From: DATENM01 sp045807765
Lineage (GTDB): Bacteria > Acidobacteriota > Blastocatellia > UBA7656
Length of the DNA: 64,000 bases
NCBI GenBank assembly: GCA_045807765.1
Contig: JBJMGU010000234.1
Span: 1 to 64,000, forward strand
Direction of reading: 5' to 3'
Below are positions 8,870 through 17,813 of the stretch, one piece after another. The notes below the pieces were generated by a model. It was not told the DNA's origin, searched no databases, and saw only the letters and a program-made list of their open reading frames with translations. The position numbers and the translations under genes were made by a program. Positions within the stretch are counted from its first letter, which is position 1. Each line of letters begins with the position of its first letter.

Positions 8870-10314
8870 GGCTGCGCCCCTTCGTGGCCGAATGCCGCCG
8901 AGTCGGCGCGCTCATCGTTTACGCTAAGCGGCTTGCGGCGCTGGTTCGGTCGCCAGAGCACGGCGACCGGGCGACTCTCAATGATTTTCACCTTGACTGG
9001 CGCGGCCGTTGCCACCGTAAGCTCCTGGTCATGCATCTGTCGCAGACAGACGGCGTAGGCCAGCGGGTAATACAAGAACCACAGGTATTGGATCGAGCCA
9101 AAGCAGCTACAGACGATATAGGCGATCAATGATGCCTGTACTGCCGCGCCGAGAAGATAAGTCGCCCTAGCGCGCGCCTCGTCCTCGCCACCAGCGTCGC
9201 GCGCGGCAAGGCTGTCGCGCTGAATGCGGCGAAGCGAGCGCAGCGGCGCGAAGATCATCACCAGGTAAGCCAACAGACCGGCCACGCCGAGTTCGGCGGA
9301 GATCTCCAGGTAGGAATTATGTGCCCGCTGCTCGTGCAGCGAATAGATTGGATAGTTGCCGATGCCGACGCCGAAGATCAGGTGGTTGGCGGCGACGCCG
9401 GCGGCGCGTTCGAGCAACTCGCGGCGCGCCTCAGACGACCCTGTAGGATCGGAGGAGCTGTCGAAGATGGTCGTGATGCGGCTCGAATAGCCAATCGGCA
9501 TGGCAATGAAAAAGACCGTCGTGATGGCCACAAAAGCCAGTGCCGTCAGCGCCCGGTTTTGGCGACCGACTTTCCACATTAGCACGGCGGCCATCGCCAT
9601 TAACCCGAGGAAGCCGCCGCGCGAAAACGTCAGGATGACGCCGAGCCCGAGCAGCGTGGCGCAGGCCAGATAGAACAACCGCGCCGCGCCGCGCCGCAGC
9701 AAGCCGAGCGCCACCGCCAGCGGGATGAGCAGGTCGAGACTAGTGGCCAGGTCGTTCGGATTGCCGAAGATGCCACCGACAATGCCGGTGATCCGCAGCC
9801 CGACGACCGTGCCTTCTTCGCCGCGCGTGACCGTCGTGAATTTGCCGCCGACGTAACTCATCACCGCAAACAGCGCGAGCAGCGAGCCGCAGATGACCAT
9901 GAGTTTCATGATCTCTTGCAAGCGCTCGCGCGTGTTGATGAGATTGATCAGCAGCACGAAGATGGCGACGACCTTCAGGAAGGTGTCGGTCAGCAATTCG
10001 ACGCTGGCAGCGGGCGAGGCGGCGATGGGGATCAAGACGATGCCGAGCGCGGTGATGGTGGCGAGCATGCGCAGCTCAAGCGGGAAGACGCTCAGCCGTT
10101 CTCCGGCCAGCAGCCGCGACCCGAAGTATCCGAGCAATGTGATGACTGCGACAATCTTGGTCAGCGGGAAATCGCCGAAGACCTCCGGGAACATCTCGTT
10201 GGGCCGCATGTAGAGTAGCAGAGTGAATATGAGGAGGCCGACGAACGCGGCGCGGTGTGTGCCGCGCGCCGCCTCCGCTCTGGCTATGTGTTGAACGCGC
10301 AGGGCGCTATGCAT
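8866..10314 (-). CDS. O-antigen ligase / polymerase family (Wzy_C) membrane protein
   Basis: This is a polytopic membrane protein of about 482 residues with roughly ten to twelve hydrophobic segments. The diagnostic Wzy_C motif is AHNSYLEISAELGVAGLL near residue 330, preceded by the periplasmic Arg-containing loop typical of WaaL/Wzy enzymes (SSRITTIFDSSSDPTGS). Such proteins polymerise lipid-linked repeat units or ligate the finished polymer to a carrier on the periplasmic face. I start at MHSALRVQH, since the preceding in-frame codons are Arg-rich and not membrane-like. In the context of Wzz, Wza and CpsD genes a Wzy-type polymerase is the likelier role. Confidence 0.88.
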   Translation of the reverse strand: MHSALRVQHIARAEAARGTHRAAFVGLLIFTLLLYMRPNEMFPEVFGDFPLTKIVAVITLLGYFGSRLLAGERLSVFPLELRMLATITALGIVLIPIAASPAASVELLTDTFLKVVAIFVLLINLINTRERLQEIMKLMVICGSLLALFAVMSYVGGKFTTVTRGEEGTVVGLRITGIVGGIFGNPNDLATSLDLLIPLAVALGLLRRGAARLFYLACATLLGLGVILTFSRGGFLGLMAMAAVLMWKVGRQNRALTALAFVAITTVFFIAMPIGYSSRITTIFDSSSDPTGSSEARRELLERAAGVAANHLIFGVGIGNYPIYSLHEQRAHNSYLEISAELGVAGLLAYLVMIFAPLRSLRRIQRDSLAARDAGGEDEARARATYLLGAAVQASLIAYIVCSCFGSIQYLWFLYYPLAYAVCLRQMHDQELTVATAAPVKVKIIESRPVAVLWRPNQRRKPLSVNDERADSAAFGHEGAQP

Positions 10315-10464
10315 GTATTGACCTCGGCGGCGCAGACCCTGCGCCGTTTCAACGCCACGCCGGGCGGTAGACAGAAGCAGCCGAAGCGGCTGGCGATTCG
10401 GTGAGCGGCTGGCGCATAAACGCATGCCCCGAAAAACGCGCCTCGGCGCCGGTCGAGCGGCGCG

Positions 10465-10926
10465 TCAGCTCTTCATCGACAATTCCATCGTCAGCGCCTC
10501 CGACCTTTCGCCGCGCGTGATCGCCAGATGCGCCAGCACGCCGATTGCCGGCGACAGGCTGCGGCCAAGCCGATAAGCGCGCATGGCGAGCAGGTTGATC
10601 TCGCGCACCGGCGCGGGCACGTCTTCGCCGGCGGTCGGCGGCGTATGGCTGGCCGCCGCCGGGTAGGCGCGCTTGATGAGATCATGCAAGTCTTCGCGGT
10701 CGATGAGCACAAGAATCTCATCGGGCGCGACCGACAGGCCGACGGCCAGGCGCAGCGCCGTTTCCAAGCTCAGGCTAGTGATCATCGAGCTTTGAATCTT
10801 TGACAGCAGTCCTTGATCGAATCCTGTGAGGCGACAGAATTCCGATTGTTTCATTCCCAACTCGGCGAGGCGATTCTGGACGAAGGCCGCGAGGGGAGTC
10901 TGGTCACTGAAGTGTCGATGTTTCAT
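10465..10926 (-). CDS. XRE-family helix-turn-helix transcriptional regulator
   Basis: The product of about 153 residues begins MKHRHFSDQTPLAAFVQNRL. An HTH_3-type domain follows: LAELGMKQSEFCRLTGFD as first helices, then QGLLSKIQSS as the recognition helix and the hydrophobic LETALRLAVGLSV helix. The C-terminal part is helical with no recognised sensor. I prefer this internal ATG because the upstream in-frame stretch is Pro/Gly-rich, low-complexity and unlike an HTH protein. It lies inside the exopolysaccharide locus, just downstream of the polysaccharide export gene, so local control of the EPS genes is likely (inference). No effector-binding domain is visible. Confidence 0.82.
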   Translation of the reverse strand: MKHRHFSDQTPLAAFVQNRLAELGMKQSEFCRLTGFDQGLLSKIQSSMITSLSLETALRLAVGLSVAPDEILVLIDREDLHDLIKRAYPAAASHTPPTAGEDVPAPVREINLLAMRAYRLGRSLSPAIGVLAHLAITRGERSEALTMELSMKS

Positions 10927-11217
10927 CTCGCGTCTCCGACGGCCACAGGATAGCTCCGGTGCGCCGTCGCCATGAGTCATCGCCGGGCCGGGGCGCGGGG
11001 CGTCGAGGTTACCCGACGCCTGCGTCCCCTCACTGGGCGGAGGCCTGTCAGGCGAGCCGCCAGAAGCACCGACCTGCGATGGCTGAAGCATGTAAACCTC
11101 CAAACGGGTATGCAGGCGAACGTAGAGCAGCGACTTGACGCTGCCGACGCAGATGAAACTGCCTGCGCCATATCGCGCGCTGACCTGCCGAGCAACGGTG
11201 AACCTGGCCGCTCTGGC

Positions 11218-11994
11218 TCAGCGCCCTGAGACGATGCGCACGAAGCTGCCGAAGCCGGCGAGCTGGGTGATCGTCGCCAGGGTTTTCTTGAAATTGCCAT
11301 GGACGATGAGCGTATCGCCCGCTTGCAACTGCGGATTCTCTTCCGGGCTGGCTTTAGCTTCCATGACGCGCTTGAGGTTCACCTTGATGGTGCGCATCGC
11401 GCCCTCGCCGGATTGACGAAGCAAGATGATGTCCGACTTGCTGCCGAAGTCGGTTACGCCGCCGGCCTGCGAGATGGCCTCGAGCACTGTCATCGGGCGC
11501 ATCATTACGATGATGCCCGGATGCGTGACATCGCCGAGCACGCCGACCTTGGCGCTGTTGGCCTCAAGCAACGACACGTTGACGCGCGGGTCGCGGATGT
11601 ATTCGGCGAGTGCCAGCCGCAGCTTTTCGGTCGCCCCGGCGATTGTCAGGCCGACGACTTCGACATCCCCGACCAGCGGATGATAGAGTCGCCCGACCGG
11701 AGATACCACGACCTTTTCGAGCGTATATTCGGGCTGGCCGACGACATGCACGGCGAGCGCGTCGGCCGGGCCGATCTGGTAGCGTTCGTAGAAGTCGCGG
11801 TAGATGGTTTTGAAATATGGGTCGGCGTTATCAGGCAGTGTCGCTCGCGCCGGCGGCGCGCCCTTGTCACCGTCCGCGTGCAAGGCGTTCACCTGTGCAG
11901 AGGCCGCGCCCGATAGCAACATGCCGGCGAAAAGCAGCGCCAGGCTCGCGACGAGCGGGCGCCAGCGCCTGAACATGAACAGTTGTTCGGTCAT
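11218..11994 (-). CDS. polysaccharide export outer-membrane protein (Wza-like, SLBB domain)
   Basis: The 258-residue protein starts with a signal peptide (LVASLALLFAGMLLSGAASAQ). The Poly_export domain follows (YQIGPADALAVHVVGQPEYT ... VSPVGRLYHPLVGDVEVVGL), then an SLBB-type beta-grasp segment (KVGVLGDVTHPGIIVM, MTVLEAISQAGGVTDFGS). It ends with a short amphipathic tail, as in exopolysaccharide exporters of the Wza/GumB group. No lipobox Cys follows the signal peptide, unlike canonical Wza. It should form the periplasmic and outer-membrane channel for the polymer made by the neighbouring genes. It is transcribed just after the glycosylphosphotransferase gene, with a gap of about 35 bases. 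Confidence 0.9.
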   Translation of the reverse strand: MTEQLFMFRRWRPLVASLALLFAGMLLSGAASAQVNALHADGDKGAPPARATLPDNADPYFKTIYRDFYERYQIGPADALAVHVVGQPEYTLEKVVVSPVGRLYHPLVGDVEVVGLTIAGATEKLRLALAEYIRDPRVNVSLLEANSAKVGVLGDVTHPGIIVMMRPMTVLEAISQAGGVTDFGSKSDIILLRQSGEGAMRTIKVNLKRVMEAKASPEENPQLQAGDTLIVHGNFKKTLATITQLAGFGSFVRIVSGR

Positions 11995-12029
11995 AGCTCC
12001 TCCTGTCGGCGCGCCTTGCTTCTCTCAGC

Positions 12030-13412
12030 TCAACGCGCCCCTCTTCCAAACAGCACGATACGAATCGTCTCGAAAATAATAATGGCGTCCAGCACCGGCG
12101 ATTGATTCTTGATGTAGTAGAGGTCATATTGCAGCTTTTCGATGGCCTCCTCGACCGACGCCCCATACGAGTACTTGATCTGCGCCCAGCCCGTCAGTCC
12201 CGGCTTCACCAGGTGACGCTGCGAGTAGTAGCGGTTCGCCTGCTCGAGTTGCGCGACGAACATAGGCCGTTCAGGGCGCGGCCCGATGAAGCTCATCTCG
12301 CCGCGGATGACGTTGATGAATTGCGGCAGCTCATCGATGCGCAGCTTGCGGATGACGCGCCCGACGCGGGTGACGCGCGGATCATCGCGGATGGCCCAGA
12401 CCGCGCCATCTTTCTCGGCGTCGGTGCGCATCGAACGAAACTTGATGATCTTGAAGATCGCATTCTGCAAGCCGACGCGCTCTTGCAGGTAGAGCACAGG
12501 CCCGCGCGAATCGAGCTTGATGGCAATTGCCGTCAATAGCATCAACGGCAGCGAAAGTAGCAAGCCGACCGTCGCCAGCACCACATCCGCGAGTCGTCGC
12601 GCCCGGCGGTATAGCCGCAGCCGGCGCGAGCCGTTGGAGAATATCAACCAGCTAGGGCGCAGCATGTCTGTGCTGATCTTGCCCGTCAGTCGCTCGTGGA
12701 ACGACGCCATCTCTTCGACCGTCAGCGAGTCTTCGAACTTGAGCCGTAGCAAAGGGTCAACCGGCATATGCCCGCGCCGATCCGAGATGGCCACGACAAT
12801 GCGGTCAGGCCAGTAATGGTGGACGATCTCTTCCAGGTCGCTGGTCAGCCCGATGACGCACGGATTGATGAGCGACTTGCCGACCAGCGACGGGTCGTCG
12901 CCGACAAAGCCAATGATCCGGTAGCCGACTTCGGGCCGCGCGAGCACTTCGCGCGCCAGATTGATGGCCGGCCCATCCGTGCCGAGGATCAACACGCGCT
13001 CGGCGAGCCGCGGGTGGCCGAGCAGCCAGTTGACGAAGACTCGCCAGCACGACATCAGCGTCAGCATCAGCAGCAGGCTGACGGCGAATACGCCGCGACC
13101 GAGCATCATCTGTGGCACGGCGTAGAAGGTGACCGCGAGCGCAATCGCCGCCAGCCCCATCGCCTGAAAGATGCGTACGTATAGCGTCGCGCGTTCGCGA
13201 ATCCGCCTGAAGTCATACAGGTCGAAGAGGTAGAACGCCCCCTGCACGACCAGCATCAATAGGCCGACCTTCAGCCAGATGTGCTGGCTGCGAAGAATCG
13301 CCTGGCTCTCCGCGCCGAAGCGCAGCCAGATCGCCACAGCGCCGCACAGGCAGGTGAGCAAGCTCTCAAACAACAAAATGATGATGGCGCGTGAGCGCGT
13401 ACTCGAAATCAT
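12030..13412 (-). CDS. exopolysaccharide polyprenyl glycosylphosphotransferase (initiating enzyme)
   Basis: The protein of about 460 residues has four to five N-terminal membrane helices, a CoA-binding-like Rossmann segment (ERVLILGTDGPAINLAREVL) and a C-terminal bacterial sugar transferase domain. The latter shows VLYLQERVGLQNAIFKIIKF, RSMRTDAEKDG, LRIDELPQFINVIRGEMSF, IGPRPERP and KPGLTGWAQIKYSYG, all hallmark motifs of the WbaP/WcaJ group. It transfers a sugar-1-phosphate from a UDP-sugar to undecaprenyl phosphate and so starts repeat-unit synthesis at the inner membrane. I start at MISSTRSRAIIILLFE, which directly precedes the first membrane helix. It is clustered with wzz-, cpsD- and wza-like genes in one direction. 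Confidence 0.93.
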   Translation of the reverse strand: MISSTRSRAIIILLFESLLTCLCGAVAIWLRFGAESQAILRSQHIWLKVGLLMLVVQGAFYLFDLYDFRRIRERATLYVRIFQAMGLAAIALAVTFYAVPQMMLGRGVFAVSLLLMLTLMSCWRVFVNWLLGHPRLAERVLILGTDGPAINLAREVLARPEVGYRIIGFVGDDPSLVGKSLINPCVIGLTSDLEEIVHHYWPDRIVVAISDRRGHMPVDPLLRLKFEDSLTVEEMASFHERLTGKISTDMLRPSWLIFSNGSRRLRLYRRARRLADVVLATVGLLLSLPLMLLTAIAIKLDSRGPVLYLQERVGLQNAIFKIIKFRSMRTDAEKDGAVWAIRDDPRVTRVGRVIRKLRIDELPQFINVIRGEMSFIGPRPERPMFVAQLEQANRYYSQRHLVKPGLTGWAQIKYSYGASVEEAIEKLQYDLYYIKNQSPVLDAIIIFETIRIVLFGRGAR

Positions 13413-13465
13413 GAGGCGTTGTGGCTTTCCCGTTCTACGCAATTCCAGGCCGAGCGCGACTCCGC

Positions 13466-14410
13466 TCAGCAGGCGCGGTTGAGCACGACGCCGAAGACAT
13501 TGTCTTCTGGCAACGGTGCAATCGCGCGGCTCAAATGCCCGGCGCTGGTCTTGCCCGGATGCACGACCATCACCGTCGCCTGCGTCAGCTTCATCAACAG
13601 GCTGGCATCCTTCGAATCGAGCAGCGGAGGCGAGTCGAAGAGCATGAAATCATAATGCGCTTCACAATAGTTGAGCGTCTCGCGCAGCGCCGGCGAATCG
13701 AGGACCTCTGCCGAGTTCTCAACGCGCTCGCGCAGTGGCAGGAGATCGAAGGCGTACGGCATGACGCGCAGGGTCACGGCGCTTAGAGATGCGCGGTTAC
13801 TGACCACGTCGGCGAGGCCGCTCTCGGCTTCGAGGCCAAGCAATCGCAGCAGCGACGGGCGCTGCAAGTCCGCGTCAACAACCAGCACGCTCTTCTTGGC
13901 CTGCGCCAGCGCGCACGCCAGATTGAGCGCGACGCAGGTGCGGCCCTCGCCGTGCTGCGCCGAAGCGATCAAAACGCGCCGCAGCGGCTGATCAGCCGCT
14001 GCAGAAATCATGGTGATCGCCATCTTGTGGTACTCTTCGGCGGCACGCGGGTCGAAGTCATAAAAAGCGACCAGGTGCGGGTCGATGCGCGCCGCGTCTA
14101 TCGTCACTTCGCGCCCGGGGCGGATATCGGCGCCGGGCGGGGCGGCCATGTTTACGGCCATGTCTGTCGCCGGGTCGGTAAGGGTCGGCGCGTTGAGCGA
14201 GAACCGCCAAAAGTCGAACGATTGGGCAGACGCACTGTCAATGCGCGCCGGCTCGATGTCGGAGCGATAGTTGCGCCGCGGCGGCGGCACAACCAACTCA
14301 TCCGCGTCGGGCGTAACGCCCGCTTCCTCTTCAGCGATGACCACCGCCGCAAGGCTGGATGGCGGCTGTTTGCTCTCGGATTTTTTTAAAGCTTTGAAGA
14401 CTTTCCCCAT
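13466..14410 (-). CDS. CpsD/CapB-like BY-kinase ATPase, atypical Walker A
   Basis: The 314-residue protein has a disordered N-terminus and a P-loop domain of the bacterial tyrosine kinase/MinD fold. Walker A is ASAQHGEGRTCVALNLA (about residues 149-165), Walker A' is VLVVDADLQRPS (175-186) and Walker B is FMLFDSPPLLD. In usual BY-kinases the P-loop ends GKT/S; here the Lys is Arg157. The C-terminus lacks the Tyr-rich cluster used for autophosphorylation. It lies between the Wzz-like and glycosylphosphotransferase genes, so it probably pairs with Wzz to control polymer length or export. It may act as a non-classical kinase or a regulatory ATP-binding partner rather than a full tyrosine autokinase. 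Confidence 0.87.
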   Translation of the reverse strand: MGKVFKALKKSESKQPPSSLAAVVIAEEEAGVTPDADELVVPPPRRNYRSDIEPARIDSASAQSFDFWRFSLNAPTLTDPATDMAVNMAAPPGADIRPGREVTIDAARIDPHLVAFYDFDPRAAEEYHKMAITMISAAADQPLRRVLIASAQHGEGRTCVALNLACALAQAKKSVLVVDADLQRPSLLRLLGLEAESGLADVVSNRASLSAVTLRVMPYAFDLLPLRERVENSAEVLDSPALRETLNYCEAHYDFMLFDSPPLLDSKDASLLMKLTQATVMVVHPGKTSAGHLSRAIAPLPEDNVFGVVLNRAC

Positions 14411-14500
14411 TACGGTTCTCCCGCGATTGGCCTGACAGTCGGTAGTCTGCGTCAGGCGATTTTGTGACGCACTTCACAAATCACCGCATTCGCGCATCGT

Positions 14501-16072
14501 TCACCAGCGCCCCGCCAGCAGTTGAAACAGGCCGATCTGGTTGAGCAGCAGGATGAACCCCGGCACCAGAATAAGCCCGAACAACAACAGCAGGCCGCGC
14601 CGCGCCAGCGTCATCGTGCGCACTCGCCCGCGCTCCGCCGGCGTGAGCGATTCAGGGATCAGAGCGATCACCGGCGCGCCGAGGTAGTAGTCCACGTCAC
14701 GGTCGTCCCGGACTTCAAAGAGGCGCGGGGCCTGCGACACGATGGCGGCAAACAGGCCGAGGGCGAAGGCGATCACCAGGCCGATCATTTGCATCTTCAT
14801 GCGGTCGGGGCCGGACGGGCTTTGCGGTAAGGCGGGCCGGTCGACGATCTGGAAGATGCCCGGGTCGAGGCCGGCGGTGGCGCCTCGCGACTGGCGCAAT
14901 TCATCCTGGCGGCGCAGCAGGTAGGTGTAGCGGTCGCCGAGCCGGTCGATGCTGGTTTCGCTGGCGATGTCGGTGATCGGCGTGCTGGCGGCAGCCGCCG
15001 CAGGGGCGCTGACGCTGATCTTCGGCGTCGCGCTGAGTGTCTGCTGCTTGCGCCCCAGTTCGCGCTCGACGATGCCAAGCTCCGTCTGCTTGTTGGCGAG
15101 CTCGCGTTGCAGGGCGCGCAGCTCGCGCGCTTCTGCGGAATTGGCTGGCCCGTCGTTCTGTCCGCCGCTGTTGAGGGCGGCGATCTGCCGGTTCAACTCG
15201 GCAAGCTGGTTTTGCGCCTGCACGACCTTCGGATGCTTGTCGGTGTACTGCGCCTGGTAATCCTTCAACTGCGCCTCAAGCTCGGCTTTGCGAACGATCA
15301 GGATGCCATAGGAGCTGCCCGATTTGACGTCGCGCGGCGTGGCTTTGACAAGCTTCTCCTGCTCGGCGATCTGCCGGTTGAGTTCGGCAATCTGCTGTTG
15401 CAGGGCGTATTGCTTGTCCGTCAGCGATTCGACGGACGACTCGGCGGCCTGGCGTTGCTCGCGGACCATGTTAAACGAGCTTGCGGAATGCGCGGCGGCG
15501 CGGCTGCGAGCGGTGCCGATGGCGCGTTGCTGGCCGAGCTGACCGAGACGCGACTCGAGCGCCGCGACCTCGCTGCCGATCTGGCTGGCCTCTTGATCGA
15601 AGCGCCCCGCGATGGCTTGATTCATGCTGCCGAAGGCTTCTACGAGATCGTTGGCGACCGCTTGCGCCGTTTCAGGGTTACTGTGGCGATAGGCGACGGT
15701 CAACGACTCAGGGTAATCGCCGCGGTACTTGGTGTCGACCTTGATGTCTTTGCGCAAGTGACGGATGGCCGCTTCCATTGCGCCGCGCTCAACCTCTTTC
15801 GGGTAGAGGCCGTGGCGCTCCACTAGAGGCTCAAGGAAGGCGCGGCTGTAGAGCTTTTCAATCGTCGTGGTGACTCGTGCCGCCGTCGCCGCGCGGTCGT
15901 CCTGGCTGCCGGCGATGACAATCGAGGCCTGAGATTGGAATTGGTCGGGCATGCGACGGACGATGATCCAGGTGGCGAGCAACATGGCCGTGAAGACCAG
16001 AAGGAAGAGCAGCTTTCTGCGCCAGATCAACTGGAGGTATTCGGTGAAGGTGCGCGGCCTGAAGCTTGGCAT
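14501..16072 (-). CDS. polysaccharide chain-length determinant (Wzz/GNVR, periplasmic coiled coil)
   Basis: The 523-residue protein has a Wzz N-terminal domain with a membrane helix (LLFLLVFTAMLLATWIIV), a long periplasmic coiled coil rich in Gln, Glu and Ala heptads (about residues 150-340), a GNVR-like segment (YTYLLRRQDELRQSRG; PALPQSPSGPDR) and a second membrane helix (MKMQMIGLVIAFALGLFAAI). A third hydrophobic segment lies near the C-terminus. It matches the Wzz proteins of XrtA/PEP-CTERM-type EPS loci. It should span the periplasm, interact with the Wza-like channel, and with CpsD set polymer length. It is the first gene of the Wzz-CpsD-glycosylphosphotransferase-Wza run, which would be one transcription unit. 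Confidence 0.92.
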   Translation of the reverse strand: MPSFRPRTFTEYLQLIWRRKLLFLLVFTAMLLATWIIVRRMPDQFQSQASIVIAGSQDDRAATAARVTTTIEKLYSRAFLEPLVERHGLYPKEVERGAMEAAIRHLRKDIKVDTKYRGDYPESLTVAYRHSNPETAQAVANDLVEAFGSMNQAIAGRFDQEASQIGSEVAALESRLGQLGQQRAIGTARSRAAAHSASSFNMVREQRQAAESSVESLTDKQYALQQQIAELNRQIAEQEKLVKATPRDVKSGSSYGILIVRKAELEAQLKDYQAQYTDKHPKVVQAQNQLAELNRQIAALNSGGQNDGPANSAEARELRALQRELANKQTELGIVERELGRKQQTLSATPKISVSAPAAAAASTPITDIASETSIDRLGDRYTYLLRRQDELRQSRGATAGLDPGIFQIVDRPALPQSPSGPDRMKMQMIGLVIAFALGLFAAIVSQAPRLFEVRDDRDVDYYLGAPVIALIPESLTPAERGRVRTMTLARRGLLLLFGLILVPGFILLLNQIGLFQLLAGRW

Positions 16073-16642
16073 GAATTACTCTCGCTTTCTGCGCAGCTCA
16101 CAGCGGGCAGCGCCGACCTGAGCCGCACGAGTGACTGACGACATGGCGTTGAGACAGTCTCTGTATCCGATCCGCCATTGGCAATGCGAGCGGGTCAATG
16201 GCGAACGGTTGGCGTGAGCGAACGGACGGCGCTGACCACGGCGGGTCGGCAATTTCCTCTGTCCGGTGGCGCAACCGCGCGGTGTCCAGCCGGCGGCAAA
16301 TTCATAAGCCGTCGGCGCCGGGCAGCGCCTTCAGCTTTTGTCCAGACTGGTTGCGGTTTGCTGATGAGTCCACACGACAGCACGGCGCGCTCGCGTCACA
16401 CTGTTTCGAAACGCCAAAACTCCGGCGCTTTGCAAAAAAATATATCTGCAATGATTTAAGCCGGCATCGGTGTGGCTGCGCAGATTGACATGAGGGCACG
16501 ATCCCGATACAGTCAACGCGACGGCCTTCAGTAGAAGCAGCCGGCAAATGCAAGCCGACAGCTCGATTTACAGTAAGCTGCTTCACATGATGCCGCTCCG
16601 ATCAAGTGGTCAAGCCCTTCACTTTCGACCCAGAGACGATCT
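16073..16642. other. intergenic region upstream of the EPS core operon
   Basis: No convincing gene is present; the overlapping short frames on both strands have no family match. The right half is less GC-rich than the flanks (for example around 16,430-16,460) and probably contains the promoter for the Wzz-led operon on the minus strand and for the small HTH gene on the plus strand. Confidence 0.5.
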
Positions 16643-16837
16643 ATGGTCAAGAAACATCCTCCCTCGAATGGCAATGGCCTTTCGGCATTGCAACTGGATG
16701 CCATTCGGCTCCTGGCGTCTGGCTGCACAGCCAAATACACAGCAATGGTATTGAGGCTGAATTATGCACAAGTCAGGCAATGGCTGAAACACGACGTGCC
16801 ATTTCAAAGGGAGCTTGCGGCGCAGCGTGAAAGGTAG
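16643..16837 (+). CDS. small helix-turn-helix protein
   Basis: The 64-residue product reads LSALQLDAIRLLASGCTA then KYTAMVLRLNYAQVRQWLKH. This is the trihelical HTH seen in small terminase-like and transposase-like DNA-binding proteins: two helices, a turn, and a recognition helix ending in WLKHDVPFQREL. The ATG follows a GAGACG purine stretch. It is the only plus-strand gene in the first 46 kb, and the region is less GC-rich than its neighbours, which hints at acquisition. A weak attC-like sequence follows its stop. It could be a remnant of a longer mobile gene or a free-standing regulator. Confidence 0.5.
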   Translation: MVKKHPPSNGNGLSALQLDAIRLLASGCTAKYTAMVLRLNYAQVRQWLKHDVPFQRELAAQRER

Positions 16838-16885
16838 GAACAAGCGCAAGCGTTGGCTTTTGTGATACGGATACGCGAAGACAAC

Positions 16886-16955
16886 GTCTAACAACACGTT
16901 CAAGCCATCGGCGGCCCAAGTCTCATATGGATTGGTCACAACTTGGGTTTGGTAA
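16886..16955 (+). repeat. weak attC-like element with internal inverted repeat
   Basis: A GTCTAAC box (matching RYYYAAC) is followed by AACACGTTCAAGC, a left-half sequence typical of integron attC sites. An inverted repeat CCCAAGT/ACTTGGG then lies in the centre, and a right-hand box GTTTGGT deviates from GTTRRRY at one position. It lies about 50 bases after the small HTH gene, the position expected for a cassette. It could be a degenerate attC or a chance resemblance. Confidence 0.3.
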
Positions 16956-16971
16956 CAAAACTCAGCTCACC

Positions 16972-17811
16972 TCAATCCCAGGGCAGTTCGCGCCCGAGAA
17001 TTTCTTGCAGGCGCTGGTTATGAGGGCGATAAAGCTCTGCCAGTCGCGCCCGTAAAGCGGGCGGCATCTCCGACGGGGCAGCATGATTGAACCGTCGAGT
17101 CAGAAGGTCGCCGTAATCGTGTGCCGGCAGTCCAAGATAACCTTCCAGTTCTCGCATGATCGCTTTTGCCCCCTCCACTTGTGCAAGGTCTTCCGTGACG
17201 ATGACGCGTATCTGCTTCCAGCCATATTCTGAGACCCATCGCTGTAGCCGATCTACGTAAAAGCCCGGAGAGAGACAAATCGTCGGCTCACCTCGGGCAC
17301 AGCGTTGCAATTCCGCGCCAATGTCCATGTCAAAATCCCGCACCGCGAAGTCCAGTTGATGGCCCGCCGCCTGAAAGCGCTGATACATGCGATGGTGCGA
17401 GTAGGCCCGATCAATCGGGTTGCGGATCAAAAGGATCAGTCGAACGTCAGGCAGGTATTGATGAAGCAGTGACGGCGAGACATCGTCAAAGGTGTTCGCG
17501 CTGGCCTCGCCCGTTATGTAAGGTTTCGCCGGGTCGCGGGTCACGCTCACACTAACCGGCGAAGTCGTGCCGGCCTGATCTGACGCCTCCCATTCGTAAG
17601 TCAAGTCGCCCTCATACTCGCGCGTCGGGAACAGGGCATAGTATTCCTGAATGTGCGAGGCGATGTATTCGGGGCTATGCTGGCCGAAAAAATTCGGCTC
17701 TTTCTCTGCACAGGGCAGCACCTGCGGATGTGCGATGAGGTAGCGGTAGAGTGAAGAGGTGCCGCATTTATTGACACCCAGTATAAAAAAGCGCGGACGT
17801 AAATGCTCCAT
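16972..17811 (-). CDS. sulfotransferase family protein
   Basis: This 279-residue cytoplasmic protein carries the 5'-phosphosulfate-binding loop FILGVNKCGTSSLYRYL near residue 10 and the 3'-phosphate-binding motif LILLIRNPIDRAYSHH near residue 130, both diagnostic of PAPS-dependent sulfotransferases. EKEPNFFGQH resembles the substrate-side motif of heparan sulfotransferases. It would transfer sulfate from PAPS to a sugar hydroxyl or amine, probably on a surface glycan given the adjacent GT9 gene, whose stop codon lies two bases upstream of its ATG. Length is normal for the single-domain family. Confidence 0.92.
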   Translation of the reverse strand: MEHLRPRFFILGVNKCGTSSLYRYLIAHPQVLPCAEKEPNFFGQHSPEYIASHIQEYYALFPTREYEGDLTYEWEASDQAGTTSPVSVSVTRDPAKPYITGEASANTFDDVSPSLLHQYLPDVRLILLIRNPIDRAYSHHRMYQRFQAAGHQLDFAVRDFDMDIGAELQRCARGEPTICLSPGFYVDRLQRWVSEYGWKQIRVIVTEDLAQVEGAKAIMRELEGYLGLPAHDYGDLLTRRFNHAAPSEMPPALRARLAELYRPHNQRLQEILGRELPWD

Positions 17812-17813
17812 AC

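Noticed and set aside
16195..16586. Overlapping short frames on both strands before the small HTH gene
   Set aside because: No domain, no ribosome-binding site and mutual overlap; considered non-coding.
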